NCBI GenBank assembly: GCA_900319905.1
Contig: ONQB01000008.1
Location: 42,436 to 106,435, forward strand
DNA: 64,000 nt
Reading direction: 5' to 3'
Source of the DNA: an uncultured Prevotella sp.
GTDB lineage: Bacteria > Bacteroidota > Bacteroidia > Bacteroidales > Bacteroidaceae
The notes beneath the pieces are model-generated. The model made no database searches and was not told the origin of the DNA. It was given only the letters and a program-made list of their open reading frames with translations. Both the position numbers and the translations under genes were made by a program. This document shows, piece by piece, positions 1-8,577 of the stretch (position 1 is the stretch's first letter; each line of letters starts with the position of its first letter).

Positions 1-1
1 A

Positions 2-1051
2 TTGAAGGATGTCAAGACCGGTAATACCCTTGACGGTAAGGGAGCCGAGAACATCCGCTTTGACTTTGTGAAGTATCCTCGTCCGAAGTATTCACGTGCC
101 ATCAAAGCCAAGAATCCTCAGGAACTTGAGAAGGTGATGGTAGCGCTGACCCGCATGCGCCAGGAAGATCCAACTTGGGTTGTGGAACAGAGCAAGGAGT
201 TGCGTCAGACCATTGTCCACGGCCAGGGCGAGTTTCATTTGCGTGTGCTCAAGTGGCGTTTAGAGAACAATGAAAAACTGGAGGTGGAATACGAGGAGCC
301 ACGTGTGCCTTATCGTGAGACCATCACTAAGAAGGCGAAGGCCAACTACCGGCATAAGAAGCAGAGTGGTGGTGCTGGACAGTTCGGCGAAGTCTCTCTG
401 ATCATTGAGCCTTATGCTGAGGGCATGCCTGATCCGACGGTTTATAAGTTCGACGGCCAGGAGTTCAAGATGAGCATCAAGTCAAAGGAGGAGAAAGACT
501 TGCCTTGGGGTGGTAAACTGCAATTTATTAACAGTGTTGTAGGCGGTGCCATTGATGCCAGGTTTATGCCCGCCATTCTGAAGGGTGTGATGGACTGCAT
601 GGAGCGTGGTCCGCTTACCGGCAGCTATGCCCGGGACGTGCGTGTGGTGGTCTACGATGGTAAGATGCATCCTGTTGACTCCAATGAGTTGTCGTTTACG
701 CTTGCAGCTCGTCATGCGTTCTCCGATGCCTTTAAGGCTGCGGGTCCGAAGATTCTCGAGCCTATCTATGACCTGGAAATCTTTGTGCCGTCAGACTATA
801 TGGGCGACGTGATGAGCGATCTGCAGGGACGTCGTGCCATCATCATGGGCATGGACTCTGAAGCCGGCTATCAGAAGTTGCAGGCTAAGATTCCACTCAA
901 AGAGCTTTCCAACTATAGTGTGGCGCTTAGTTCGCTCACCGGAGGTCGTGCCAGTTTCACGGCAAAGTTCGCAAGCTACGAACTTGTGCCTGGTGACATT
1001 CAGACGAAGCTGATCGCCGAACATGAGAAGGAGCAAGAGGAAGAAGAATAG
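2..1051 (+). CDS. Elongation factor G paralog (EF-G2-like), 5'-truncated by the window edge
   Basis: The reading frame is open to the window edge, so only the C-terminal 349 residues (domains III-V) are visible; the GTPase domain is outside. Domain III shows 'VHGQGEFHLRVL', domain IV 'SGGAGQFGEV' and 'RGPLTGSYARDVRVVVYDG', and domain V 'LEPIYDLEIFVPSDYMGDVMS'. The protein ends in an acidic tail. Canonical Bacteroidetes fusA sits with rpsL and rpsG, whereas this gene precedes an RprXY-like pair, so a paralog is likely. Bacteroides thetaiotaomicron has a paralog, EF-G2, reported to support translation without GTP hydrolysis during starvation; assignment to that group is inference because the G-domain cannot be seen. 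Confidence 0.85.
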   Translation: MKDVKTGNTLDGKGAENIRFDFVKYPRPKYSRAIKAKNPQELEKVMVALTRMRQEDPTWVVEQSKELRQTIVHGQGEFHLRVLKWRLENNEKLEVEYEEPRVPYRETITKKAKANYRHKKQSGGAGQFGEVSLIIEPYAEGMPDPTVYKFDGQEFKMSIKSKEEKDLPWGGKLQFINSVVGGAIDARFMPAILKGVMDCMERGPLTGSYARDVRVVVYDGKMHPVDSNELSFTLAARHAFSDAFKAAGPKILEPIYDLEIFVPSDYMGDVMSDLQGRRAIIMGMDSEAGYQKLQAKIPLKELSNYSVALSSLTGGRASFTAKFASYELVPGDIQTKLIAEHEKEQEEEE

Positions 1052-1084
1052 GATCGTCTTCGGTCAATGAGACGACATGTACAC

Positions 1085-1126
1085 AAGCCCTATGCAGAAG
1101 GATATAACGGCCTTGGCATGGGGCTT
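1085..1126 (+). terminator. Candidate terminator hairpin after the EF-G paralog
   Basis: An 11-bp stem (AAGCCCTATGC against GCATGGGGCTT, with a G-T pair) lies 34 bases after the EF-G stop. No T-run follows, so it may be only an RNA 3'-end structure. Confidence 0.4.
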
Positions 1127-1320
1127 CTTCTATGGATGGGAACTGCGTGATGGAATGTCTACTATCGTAACGATTCCAAGGCTCCGTATTATAAACTTCT
1201 CTTGGCAAGAGTATCTTTGATATAATTCAATATAACGACTTAAAATGCGAATACAAACTAATAATTGCAAAATAACCCAACATTCTTAACACTTAAATGT
1301 TAACCAATTAAGATTTTACC

Positions 1321-1328
1321 TATCTTTG
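1321..1328 (+). promoter_or_regulatory. -7 box TATCTTTG, 4 bases before the histidine kinase start
   Basis: A perfect match to the Bacteroidetes -7 consensus TAnnTTTG. The ATG at 1333 lies where transcription should begin, so the message may be leaderless. No good -33 TTG is visible. Confidence 0.6.
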
Positions 1329-1332
1329 CGGC

Positions 1333-2883
1333 ATGAAGAAGAAAACAATATGGACCATCGCCATCATCATGGGATTGTCCTTTGTGATATTGCTTGGTTT
1401 GCAGCTCACTTACATCCGTGAGATGGCCAACATGAAGAAGGAGCAGTTTGACGAAAGTGTCAACCGCGCCCTTTATCAGGCCTCTCGTAATCTTGAGCTC
1501 AACGAAACCCTGCGTTACTTGGAACGGGATATCCATTCATCGGAAAAAACCAATGCCAAGACCGTAGGCAAAGACAGTGCAACTATGGTCAATAAAGCCG
1601 ATGACGCTGATGATTACTTGAATGAACGTAATGGTGGATTTGTCACTTTCAAGTTAAAGACTATGGCTTCCAAGCCTGTCAACATCCCCAAGGCGATGAT
1701 TCTCCGCAACGACCGCTATTCTAATAATGAGGCCAGCCGGTCATTGCAGGAGATTGTGAAAAACCGATATGTCTATCAGAAGTCGTTGCTCGACGAGGTG
1801 TTGATGAATATGCTTTATTCTACTTCTGACAAACCGTTGCAGCAGCGTGTCAACTTCAAGATACTAGATCAGGATATCAAAGCTGAGCTTATTAACAATG
1901 GCATCAATATCCCATATCATTTCACGGTGAGCACACAAGACGGACGTGAGGTTTATCGTTGTCCGGACTATACCGATGAGGGTGCGGATTTCACTTACAC
2001 ACAGACCCTCTATCGTAATGAGGCTCCGTCGCGGATGGGTATCCTGCGGGTTCATTTCCCCGACATCAACAGCTATATCTTCTCCAGCATCCGGTTTATG
2101 ATACCAAGTGTGGTGTTCACGCTCATTTTGCTTATCACCTTTATCTTTACCATTGTGGTCATCTTCCGTCAGAAGCGATACAGTGAGATAAAAAATGACT
2201 TCATCAACAACATGACGCATGAGTTGAAAACACCTATCGCCAGTATCTCTCTTGCCGCGCAGATGCTCAATGACGACTCGGTGCCAAAGTCGGAGAAGAT
2301 GATGAAGCATCTCGTGGGTGTGGTTAGTGATGAGACCAAGCGCCTCCGATTCCTCGTGGAGAAAGTACTACAGATGTCGATGTTCGACCGTAAAAAGTCA
2401 TCGTTTAAGAAAAAGCGTCTCGATCTAAACGAGATGGTGGAGACGATTGCCAACTCCTTTTCACTGCGTGTGGAGCATACGGGTGGTAAAATCAATGTTG
2501 ACATTGAGGCTGTGGATTCGACCATTTATGTGGATGAGGTCAATTTCCAGAATGTAATCTTCAATCTGATGGATAATGCCGTCAAATACCGTAAGCCCGA
2601 CAAGCCGCTTGACGTGACGCTGAAGACCTGGAACGATGATAAGTGGCTGTACTTGTCGGTCAGTGACACTGGCCTCGGCATGAAAAAGGAAGACCAGAAA
2701 AAGATCTTTGAGAAGTTCTACCGAGTGCATACTGGCAATGTGCACGATGTCAAGGGATTCGGTTTGGGACTTGCTTATGTGAAAAAGGTAGTTGACCTGC
2801 ATGGAGGCGACATTAAGGTGGACAGTGAACTGGGTAAAGGGACGACGTTTACCATGAAGCTGCCTGTCATTAAGGATGAATAA
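1333..2883 (+). CDS. rprX: Sensor histidine kinase, RprX-like
   Basis: A 516-residue inner-membrane sensor kinase. TM1 is near residues 5-28, a periplasmic region of about 220 residues follows, and TM2 is near 255-280. The DHp domain has 'NNMTHELKTPIAS' with phospho-acceptor His296, followed by the HATPase region with the N-box 'FNLMDNAVKYRKPD' and G-boxes 'DTGLGM' and 'GFGLGLAYVKKVV'. The response regulator gene follows 114 bases downstream on the same strand. Order and length match the RprX/RprY system of Bacteroides. The signal sensed is unknown. The start is fixed by the TM segment immediately after it. Confidence 0.9.
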   Translation: MKKKTIWTIAIIMGLSFVILLGLQLTYIREMANMKKEQFDESVNRALYQASRNLELNETLRYLERDIHSSEKTNAKTVGKDSATMVNKADDADDYLNERNGGFVTFKLKTMASKPVNIPKAMILRNDRYSNNEASRSLQEIVKNRYVYQKSLLDEVLMNMLYSTSDKPLQQRVNFKILDQDIKAELINNGINIPYHFTVSTQDGREVYRCPDYTDEGADFTYTQTLYRNEAPSRMGILRVHFPDINSYIFSSIRFMIPSVVFTLILLITFIFTIVVIFRQKRYSEIKNDFINNMTHELKTPIASISLAAQMLNDDSVPKSEKMMKHLVGVVSDETKRLRFLVEKVLQMSMFDRKKSSFKKKRLDLNEMVETIANSFSLRVEHTGGKINVDIEAVDSTIYVDEVNFQNVIFNLMDNAVKYRKPDKPLDVTLKTWNDDKWLYLSVSDTGLGMKKEDQKKIFEKFYRVHTGNVHDVKGFGLGLAYVKKVVDLHGGDIKVDSELGKGTTFTMKLPVIKDE

Positions 2884-2997
2884 TCAAATAAAGACAAATA
2901 GTAATAAATTATTAGTATAACTACGCCAAACGACCACTGGATAGTCAGTCATGCAGATGATAAGGCTCGAGTGGCGTGAGGCCAAAACTTTACAATT

Positions 2998-3696
2998 ATG
3001 GACGAGAAAACTAAGATTTTGCTTTGTGAGGATGACGAGAATCTGGGCACATTGCTTTGCGAGTACCTTATCGCCAAAGGCTTCGATGCAACGCTCTGCC
3101 CTGATGGCGAGGTAGGTTTCCGTGAGTTCCAGAAGGATAAGTACGACATCTGTATTCTCGATGTGATGATGCCGAAGAAGGATGGCTTCTCACTGGCACA
3201 GGACATCCGCCAGATCAACTCTCAGGTGCCTATCGTCTTCCTTACTGCTAAGACGCAGAAGGAGGATGTGCTGGAAGGCTTCGACAAGGGCGCTGACGAT
3301 TATATCACTAAGCCGTTCTCTATGGAGGAGCTGGTGAAGCGTGTGGAGGCAATTCTTCGTCGTGTGCGTGGCAAGCGCAACCGTGAGAGTACAAAGTACA
3401 AGATTGGCCGTTACACTTTTGACACGCAGAAGCAACTGCTCTCCATTGGTGACAAGCAGACAAAGCTGACAACCAAGGAGAACGAATTGCTGGCGCTGCT
3501 CTGTTCTCATGCCAATGAGATCTTGAAGCGTAACGATGCACTGCGAACCATATGGATTGACGATAACTACTTCAATGCACGTTCTATGGACGTCTACATC
3601 ACCAAGCTGCGTAAGCACCTTAAAGAAGACGACCAAGTGGAAATCATCAATATCCACGGCCAGGGTTACAAGCTCATAATTCCTGATGAGGAGTAA
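2998..3696 (+). CDS. rprY: Response regulator, RprY-like (OmpR family)
   Basis: A 232-residue response regulator. The receiver domain occupies residues 5-120: acidic pocket 'CEDDEN', phospho-acceptor Asp55 in 'CILDVMMPKKDGF', and switch Lys in 'ITKPFSMEELV'. A winged-helix DNA-binding domain follows (about 135-230), ending 'IINIHGQGYKLIIPDEE'. It is the cognate partner of the upstream kinase. A strong hairpin about 60 bases downstream ends the unit. Targets are not evident from the sequence. Confidence 0.93.
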   Translation: MDEKTKILLCEDDENLGTLLCEYLIAKGFDATLCPDGEVGFREFQKDKYDICILDVMMPKKDGFSLAQDIRQINSQVPIVFLTAKTQKEDVLEGFDKGADDYITKPFSMEELVKRVEAILRRVRGKRNRESTKYKIGRYTFDTQKQLLSIGDKQTKLTTKENELLALLCSHANEILKRNDALRTIWIDDNYFNARSMDVYITKLRKHLKEDDQVEIINIHGQGYKLIIPDEE

Positions 3697-3756
3697 TGTG
3701 GCATGTAACTAAGGGATTTGTCCGTTGACGAATACCATTAGGTATTAATTTATAAC

Positions 3757-3801
3757 CAACAAGGGTAGCGAGGAAATATGTTTTCTTCGCTACCCTTGTT
3801 G
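3757..3801. terminator. Bidirectional terminator between rprY and the Rpn gene
   Basis: A near-perfect stem of about 20 bp (CAACAAGGGTAGCGA... paired with its complement) around a short TATG loop, with only a G-T pair as defect. It lies between two convergent genes and can serve both. Confidence 0.85.
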
Positions 3802-3841
3802 TCGTTTCTTTCGTCAATGACTCTTCGATGGATGTTTCATG

Positions 3842-4795
3842 CTACAAAGATTCGATTTCGCTCGCCGACATGCCTGTAACCTTACAAATACTCTCTATGG
3901 GAATGCCCAAGCCCTTCATTGCTTTGGCATTCTTTATTCTTTCATCCATGACACCCAGTTCGTGTCCTTCTTTTCTGCCTACTTTTCTGCCTTCTTCTCT
4001 ACCTACTTTTCTGCCTTCTTCCACTCCTTCTTGATGTCCCTCCTCGCGTCCTTCTTTATATCCTTCTTTCTTTCCATCGGAAAATCCATGACGACGGGCA
4101 CTGTTGTAATAGGTGCGTTCTGTGCGCACAATATCCCAAAACTTGTCGTATCCTTCCAACTGTGCGGGAGAATAAGAGGACTCCTCAAGAATATCCACAG
4201 CCTTCTTTACCTCCGGATTGTCAAGAAATTCCTGAGGCACCTTCTCTGCGTTACCCATCTCAGTGAGATAACGGAGCCATAGAACTTCCATCTTCTTTTC
4301 AGAAAAGCTTTGTGGCTTGAACTTTGGGAGTTCCACAAAGATCAGATGAAGTCCTTCGATAATCTTCTCCGGATGGTCTATATTGGCTACCGCATATTGG
4401 TGGTAGTAGTTGGGTAACTCGCGCTCGAATACCTCGTTGACGAGGTTCAGAGAATAGACAGGCTGAAGAAGCTCATAGTTCACATGCTTGTCCAACTGCC
4501 GCACATAAGCTTTGGAGGCATTAAACAAAACGCGCTGTTTGAACTCTTCCGACCATATCATCTGCATCTCTACAAGAAACTGACGGCCTTTCTCATCTTT
4601 ACATCTGACATCGACGATACTGTTTTTTTTCAGCGGATTGTCAGGAACAAGTTCTATGGGGATATATTCCACACTCTTGATGAGATGGTCTTTGTCAAGA
4701 GGCAGAAGAGCATTAAGCAAGCTGATAACTAGGTCGGGATGCTCGCCAAAGACTCGTTTGAATGTAAGGTCGGCACGTGGATCTAAGTATTTCAT
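3842..4795 (-). CDS. Rpn / PD-(D/E)XK nuclease family 'transposase'
   Basis: A 317-residue member of the Rpn (recombination-promoting nuclease) family, often annotated as PD-(D/E)XK transposase. The N-terminus 'MKYLDPRADLTFKRVFGEH' is typical. Candidate catalytic residues are Asp62 in 'SIVDVRCKD' and Glu76/Gln78 in 'FLVEMQM'. Residues about 235-285 are a tetrapeptide-periodic run (GxxEG, GxxVG), coiled and charged. The C-terminus 'LGIPIESICKVTGMSASEIESL' looks like a small helix-turn-helix. Family members are usually stand-alone genes with variable repeat numbers. A role in DNA cleavage or recombination, or in defence, is family knowledge and not shown here. Confidence 0.88.
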   Translation of the reverse strand: MKYLDPRADLTFKRVFGEHPDLVISLLNALLPLDKDHLIKSVEYIPIELVPDNPLKKNSIVDVRCKDEKGRQFLVEMQMIWSEEFKQRVLFNASKAYVRQLDKHVNYELLQPVYSLNLVNEVFERELPNYYHQYAVANIDHPEKIIEGLHLIFVELPKFKPQSFSEKKMEVLWLRYLTEMGNAEKVPQEFLDNPEVKKAVDILEESSYSPAQLEGYDKFWDIVRTERTYYNSARRHGFSDGKKEGYKEGREEGHQEGVEEGRKVGREEGRKVGRKEGHELGVMDERIKNAKAMKGLGIPIESICKVTGMSASEIESL

Positions 4796-4812
4796 AAGCG
4801 TATTCTTTTTTG

Positions 4813-4820
4813 CAAAGATA
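4813..4820 (-). promoter_or_regulatory. -7 box TATCTTTG for the Rpn gene
   Basis: TATCTTTG on the minus strand, 17 bases upstream of the ATG at 4795. Confidence 0.6.
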
Positions 4821-5010
4821 ATATATTTTCATAAAAGAGGGCTCTTTGATAGCAAAATATTATCAACATTGGGTTAATAATGCTTCGATGAGGACCATGA
4901 AAGCCAATAACAGGACTTTTACTGCTACGGCTACGGGTGAGATTGTTCGAAGTTTGACGGCCTTGTAGTATGTATCCATCACCAATATTGATGATTTTCA
5001 TGGATTTACG

Positions 5011-5041
5011 TTGTGGCTTCCAGCTTTTTTCCTTATATTTG
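5011..5041 (+). promoter_or_regulatory. Promoter of the Nramp transporter (TTG-N20-TATATTTG)
   Basis: -33 TTG at 5011-5013 and -7 TATATTTG at 5034-5041 with 20-base spacing. The ATG at 5050 lies only 8 bases after the -7 box, giving almost no leader. Confidence 0.65.
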
Positions 5042-5049
5042 CCAACGTT

Positions 5050-6309
5050 ATGAACATATTCAAGGAACTCAAGAGTCATACCCACCCTCATGTGTTGGGT
5101 GCACTCGACATCTTCAAATACATCGGTCCCGGACTACTTGTCACCGTGGGCTTCATCGATCCAGGTAACTGGGCCAGTAACTTCGCAGCTGGTTCGGAGT
5201 ATGGTTATGCGTTGTTGTGGGTGGTTACGCTCTCTACCATCATGCTTATTGCCCTGCAGCACAATGTAGCCCATTTGGGCATTGTCACCGGCTTGTGTCT
5301 GAGTGAGGCGGCAGTGAAATACACGCCAAGTTGGGTGGGGCGCCCCATCGTTGCCAGTGCCGTCCTCGCCAGTGTTTCTACCTCGTTGGCCGAGATTCTC
5401 GGTGGTGCCATTGCCTTACAGATGCTATTTGGCATCTCGATTCCTGCTGGAGCTCTATTGGTCACCATGACTGTACTGATTCTGCTTTTCACCAACTCTT
5501 ATAAGAAGATCGAGCGGGCCGTTATTGGCTTTGTGTCTGTCATTGGTCTGTCGTTTATCTACGAGCTGTTTCTGGTCCATATCGATTGGGGGGAGGCAGC
5601 GCGTTCAGCAGTCGTGCCGTCGGTGCCCCATGGTTCGTTGCTCATCATCATGAGCGTGCTCGGTGCCGTGGTCATGCCCCACAACCTTTTTCTTCACTCC
5701 GAGGTGATACAAAGCCGCGAGATCAATCTGAAGGGCGACGACCGCATCCGCCACATGTTGAAATACGAGTTTGTCGATACGCTCTTCTCTATGCTTGTGG
5801 GCTGGGCTATCAACTCGGCCATGATTCTTCTGGCGGCCTCCACGTTCTTCACGCGGGGCGAACATGTTGACGACCTGGCACAAGCCAATGCTATGCTTGC
5901 CCCGCTCTTAGGCAACAACGCCTCTAACATCTTCGCCCTGGCCCTGCTTTTAGCTGGCATCTCGAGTACCATTACCAGCGGGATGGCTGCGGGTAGTATT
6001 TTCTCAGGATTGTTCAGCGAGTCGTACAATGCCAAGGATCCGCACTCCATAGTTGGTGTGGTGCTGTCATTGGGACTGGCCATGCTGCTCATCCTGTTTA
6101 TCGGCAATCCATTTAAGGGGCTCATCATCTCACAGATGGTGCTGAGCTTGCAGTTACCCTTCACGGTGTTTCTGCAAGTAAGCCTTACTTCGTCAAAGCG
6201 TGTCATGGGTAAATACGCCAACAAACCTTGGAATACAGTGTTCCTTTATAGCTTGGCCGGTATTGTCACCGCCCTCAATATTTGGCTGCTGGTTTCGGAG
6301 TTGGCGTGA
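5050..6309 (+). CDS. Nramp family divalent metal transporter (MntH-like)
   Basis: A 419-residue polytopic inner-membrane protein with about 11 predicted membrane segments. TM1 carries the metal-binding motif 'FIDPGNWASN' (DPGN) and TM6 has 'VVMPHNLFLHSEV' with the Met-Pro-His of true Mn/Fe Nramp proteins. It imports Mn2+ and/or Fe2+ with protons; the preference cannot be read from sequence. An upstream in-frame ATG at 5011 would give 13 extra residues, but it overlaps the promoter, so 5050 is chosen. The gene appears monocistronic, and no obvious MntR or Fur box was identified. Confidence 0.92.
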   Translation: MNIFKELKSHTHPHVLGALDIFKYIGPGLLVTVGFIDPGNWASNFAAGSEYGYALLWVVTLSTIMLIALQHNVAHLGIVTGLCLSEAAVKYTPSWVGRPIVASAVLASVSTSLAEILGGAIALQMLFGISIPAGALLVTMTVLILLFTNSYKKIERAVIGFVSVIGLSFIYELFLVHIDWGEAARSAVVPSVPHGSLLIIMSVLGAVVMPHNLFLHSEVIQSREINLKGDDRIRHMLKYEFVDTLFSMLVGWAINSAMILLAASTFFTRGEHVDDLAQANAMLAPLLGNNASNIFALALLLAGISSTITSGMAAGSIFSGLFSESYNAKDPHSIVGVVLSLGLAMLLILFIGNPFKGLIISQMVLSLQLPFTVFLQVSLTSSKRVMGKYANKPWNTVFLYSLAGIVTALNIWLLVSELA

Positions 6310-6409
6310 GGCTTGACCATAGCTGTCAATCAACACTAGATATTATGAATTGGTGTTATTCCATATTTGGATGTGAAGCTTTATTAGACATACTAATAAT
6401 TAAAACATA

Positions 6410-6964
6410 ATGAAGAAAATCTTATTTGTGATTGGCTCCCTGCGAAAGCAAAGTTTCAATCGCGAGGTGAGCGAATTGGCAAAAGGCCTGCTACAGCACA
6501 AGGCCGAAGTGACTGAATTGAACTACTCTGATGTTCCGATGATGAACCAAGACATTGAGTTCCCTGCTCCGAAAGCTGTTGCCGATGTGCGGCGTGCGGT
6601 GGGAGAGGCAGACGGCGTGTGGATATTCTCGCCTGAGTACAACTATTCCTATCCCGGTCATTTGAAGAACCTCATCGACTGGTTGTCGCGTCCCGTTGAT
6701 CCAGTTGATCGTACAGCACCCACAGTGCTTGTTGGTAAGAAGTTTACGCTCACTGGGGCGGGAGGCAAGTTGGCTACGGCTGGTTGCCGTAAGCAGCTCA
6801 CCACGTTGCTGACAGTGTTGAAGGCAGATGTGATGGTCGAGGGACAGACAGGCATTGCTCTTAACTTAGAGGCATGGACCGAGGGCCGTATGATTCTAAC
6901 AGAGGAGCAGAAGGCACTGCTTGCGCAGCAAGCAAGTAAGTTCCTGGAGTTCTTGGACAAATAA
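6410..6964 (+). CDS. NADPH-dependent FMN reductase family protein
   Basis: A 184-residue cytoplasmic flavodoxin-like oxidoreductase. The N-terminal 'FVIGSLRKQSFNREV' is the FMN phosphate-binding loop (GSxRxxSxN), and 'FSPEYNYSYPGHLKNLIDW' is the second flavin-contacting motif of the ChrR/YieF and azoreductase-like family. It probably reduces FMN or quinones with NAD(P)H; the physiological substrate is unknown. It stands alone and is followed by a T-run terminator. Confidence 0.88.
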   Translation: MKKILFVIGSLRKQSFNREVSELAKGLLQHKAEVTELNYSDVPMMNQDIEFPAPKAVADVRRAVGEADGVWIFSPEYNYSYPGHLKNLIDWLSRPVDPVDRTAPTVLVGKKFTLTGAGGKLATAGCRKQLTTLLTVLKADVMVEGQTGIALNLEAWTEGRMILTEEQKALLAQQASKFLEFLDK

Positions 6965-6992
6965 ATTAGACGAGACTCTGTGGCGGGAAGTT

Positions 6993-7032
6993 CAGAAGTT
7001 TGGACTCTCCGACTTCTGATTCTTTTTTTTTT
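6993..7032 (+). terminator. Rho-independent terminator after the FMN reductase
   Basis: CAGAAGT pairs with ACTTCTG, with an inner GGA/TCC, followed by a run of about ten T. The stem sequence 'TTTGGACTCTCCGACTTCT' resembles the ends of the MITE-like elements at 52.8 and 54.2 kb. Confidence 0.7.
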
Positions 7033-7096
7033 CTTGCCGTTTCTTGTAGTTTTTCGGCAAGGAGTGCGTCTAAAGGTCGTACAAAACAAAAGAATA

Positions 7097-7594
7097 ATGA
7101 AAGCAACCCTATCTACAGAACATCAGTTTGCCCAGTTCATCAAAGAGCAGAAGACCACCGTCTACACAGTATGCTATATGTTCTCCAAAGACGAAGACGA
7201 GGTGGCTGACCTTTTCCAAGAGGTATTGGTCAACCTATGGAAGGGCTTCGAAAGCTTCCAAGGGCGCTGTAATCCTCGCACATGGGTCTATCGTGTAAGC
7301 CTGAACACATGCATCTCGACAGAGCGCAAACGACGTCACCGGAAGAGCGTGCCGCTGACGATGGACATCAACCTCTTTGCTGACAAGGACGAGGACACGC
7401 GGCAGGTGCAGTTGCTCCGTAACCGTATCTCGCGTCTCGGCCCCTTCGACCGTGCCATTGTCCTGCTCTGGCTTGAGAACATGAGCTACGAGGAGATAGG
7501 GCAGGTGGTGGGCATCACGGCCAAGAATGTCTCCGTCCGACTCTATCGCATCAAGGAACAGTTGAAGCAGATGAGCGACGAGACGCACGAGTAA
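7097..7594 (+). CDS. RNA polymerase ECF-type sigma-70 factor
   Basis: A 165-residue ECF sigma factor. Region 2 spans about 25-90 ('DLFQEVLVNLWKGFESFQG', 'PRTWVYRVSLNTCIS') and region 4 about 110-160 ('ENMSYEEIGQVVGITAKNV'). The open frame continues upstream to 6980, but that extension is low-complexity and lies in the preceding terminator, so ATG 7097 is preferred. The next gene, 40 bases downstream, encodes a membrane protein and is probably co-transcribed. It could modulate the sigma factor, but it is not a recognisable FecR-type anti-sigma. Confidence 0.9.
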   Translation: MKATLSTEHQFAQFIKEQKTTVYTVCYMFSKDEDEVADLFQEVLVNLWKGFESFQGRCNPRTWVYRVSLNTCISTERKRRHRKSVPLTMDINLFADKDEDTRQVQLLRNRISRLGPFDRAIVLLWLENMSYEEIGQVVGITAKNVSVRLYRIKEQLKQMSDETHE

Positions 7595-7634
7595 GCAATA
7601 TAATTAATGTGTAATCTTCAAAAAAACTACAATT

Positions 7635-8252
7635 ATGAACATACAAGACAATAACACTTTAGAGGAGATGCGCCGTCAGATGGCTATTCTCCAAGAGAAA
7701 CTCGATAATGAGACCATCGTCAACGAGCGACTGCTGCGTGAGTCGATGAAGCACAACTACTCCAGTATCAACCGCTACCTTAGTCTCGAATCGACAATTT
7801 TCCTGCCTATCGTCATCATCGCTTTCCCTATACTTGCCCTTGTCTTCCACCTTTCGTGGTGGCCCGTTATCGCCGTCATCTTGCTCTGTGCCGCCGATGT
7901 CATCTTCGACTATAAGGTCAGTCATATCAAGGATGAGGCTTTCATGGCCGACGACCTCGTACCCACTGCCCTGCGTCTGCAGCGTGCCAAGCGGCTCAGT
8001 GCCATACAGATGATTGTCACCCTGCCACTGATGATTCTGTGGTTTGCCTGGTTCATCATCGACTTCTTTCAAAGCATAGATTATCAGGATGAACTGCTTA
8101 CCGCTTCCGCTTATGGCGGCATCGTCGGTGGCTGCATCGGACTGGTCTGCGGTCTCATCTTTGCCATCCAACTCTATCGCAAACAGCAAAAGACACGGCA
8201 GAGGGTCATCGAACAGATTCAGGGCCTCCTTGGAAAGACAATGGAGGTTTAG
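7635..8252 (+). CDS. Four-TM membrane protein of unknown function, downstream of ECF sigma
   Basis: A 205-residue protein I cannot assign to a named family. Residues 1-50 are a charged, probably coiled-coil segment ('LEEMRRQMAILQEKLDNE'). Membrane segments lie near 53-72, 74-92, 124-146 and 157-180, and a basic tail follows. The position directly after an ECF sigma gene suggests a regulatory or co-regulated role, with the cytoplasmic N-terminal helix as a possible sigma-binding part. That is inference from gene order only. Confidence 0.7.
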   Translation: MNIQDNNTLEEMRRQMAILQEKLDNETIVNERLLRESMKHNYSSINRYLSLESTIFLPIVIIAFPILALVFHLSWWPVIAVILLCAADVIFDYKVSHIKDEAFMADDLVPTALRLQRAKRLSAIQMIVTLPLMILWFAWFIIDFFQSIDYQDELLTASAYGGIVGGCIGLVCGLIFAIQLYRKQQKTRQRVIEQIQGLLGKTMEV

Positions 8253-8285
8253 TACCAATTGCACTGAAGCCAAATAAAGTTAACG

Positions 8286-8417
8286 ACCGTTTCACTTAAC
8301 TGTGGCGGTCGTTTTATTTAACTGTGGCGGTCGTTCCACTTAACTGTGGCGGTCGTTTCACATAATTGTGGCGGTCGTTTCACTTAACTGAGGCGACCGT
8401 TTCACTTTCTCGTGCCG
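8286..8417 (+). repeat. Six tandem 22-bp repeats
   Basis: Six consecutive 22-bp units (starts 8286, 8308, 8330, 8352, 8374, 8396). The core is CGTTTCACTTAACTGTGGCG; the last unit is the most diverged. The array fills most of the 325-bp gap between the membrane protein gene and the next regulator gene. There are no spacers, so it is not CRISPR. Confidence 0.9.
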
Positions 8418-8539
8418 ACTGTTCTCTGTTCATGGTTCTCAAAGTGGAAATAGTCTTGAGCCGTTGACAATATGTCATTCCATTCTTACAGGTTGCAAAT
8501 ATTTATTTGCTTTTAGTGATTCTTTTCATGTTTTTGTAT

Positions 8540-8547
8540 TATCTTTG
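8540..8547 (+). promoter_or_regulatory. -7 box TATCTTTG for the winged-helix regulator
   Basis: A perfect TAnnTTTG box 30 bases before the ATG at 8578, just downstream of the 22-bp array. Confidence 0.6.
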
Positions 8548-8577
8548 CATTGAAAAGCAATCAAAGACTAAAATAAG

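Noticed and set aside
957-1208. 83-codon minus-strand open frame after the EF-G paralog
   Set aside because: It overlaps the end of the EF-G gene and the hairpin; no promoter or domain.
3828-4282. Plus-strand open frames opposite the Rpn gene
   Set aside because: They mirror the GxxE repeat tract on the other strand; the Rpn frame has clear family motifs.
4792-5091. 99-codon minus-strand open frame upstream of the Rpn gene
   Set aside because: It covers both divergent promoters and the start of the Nramp gene; likely chance.
8286-8417. Possible CRISPR array
   Set aside because: The repeats are directly adjacent with no unique spacers, and no cas genes are nearby.
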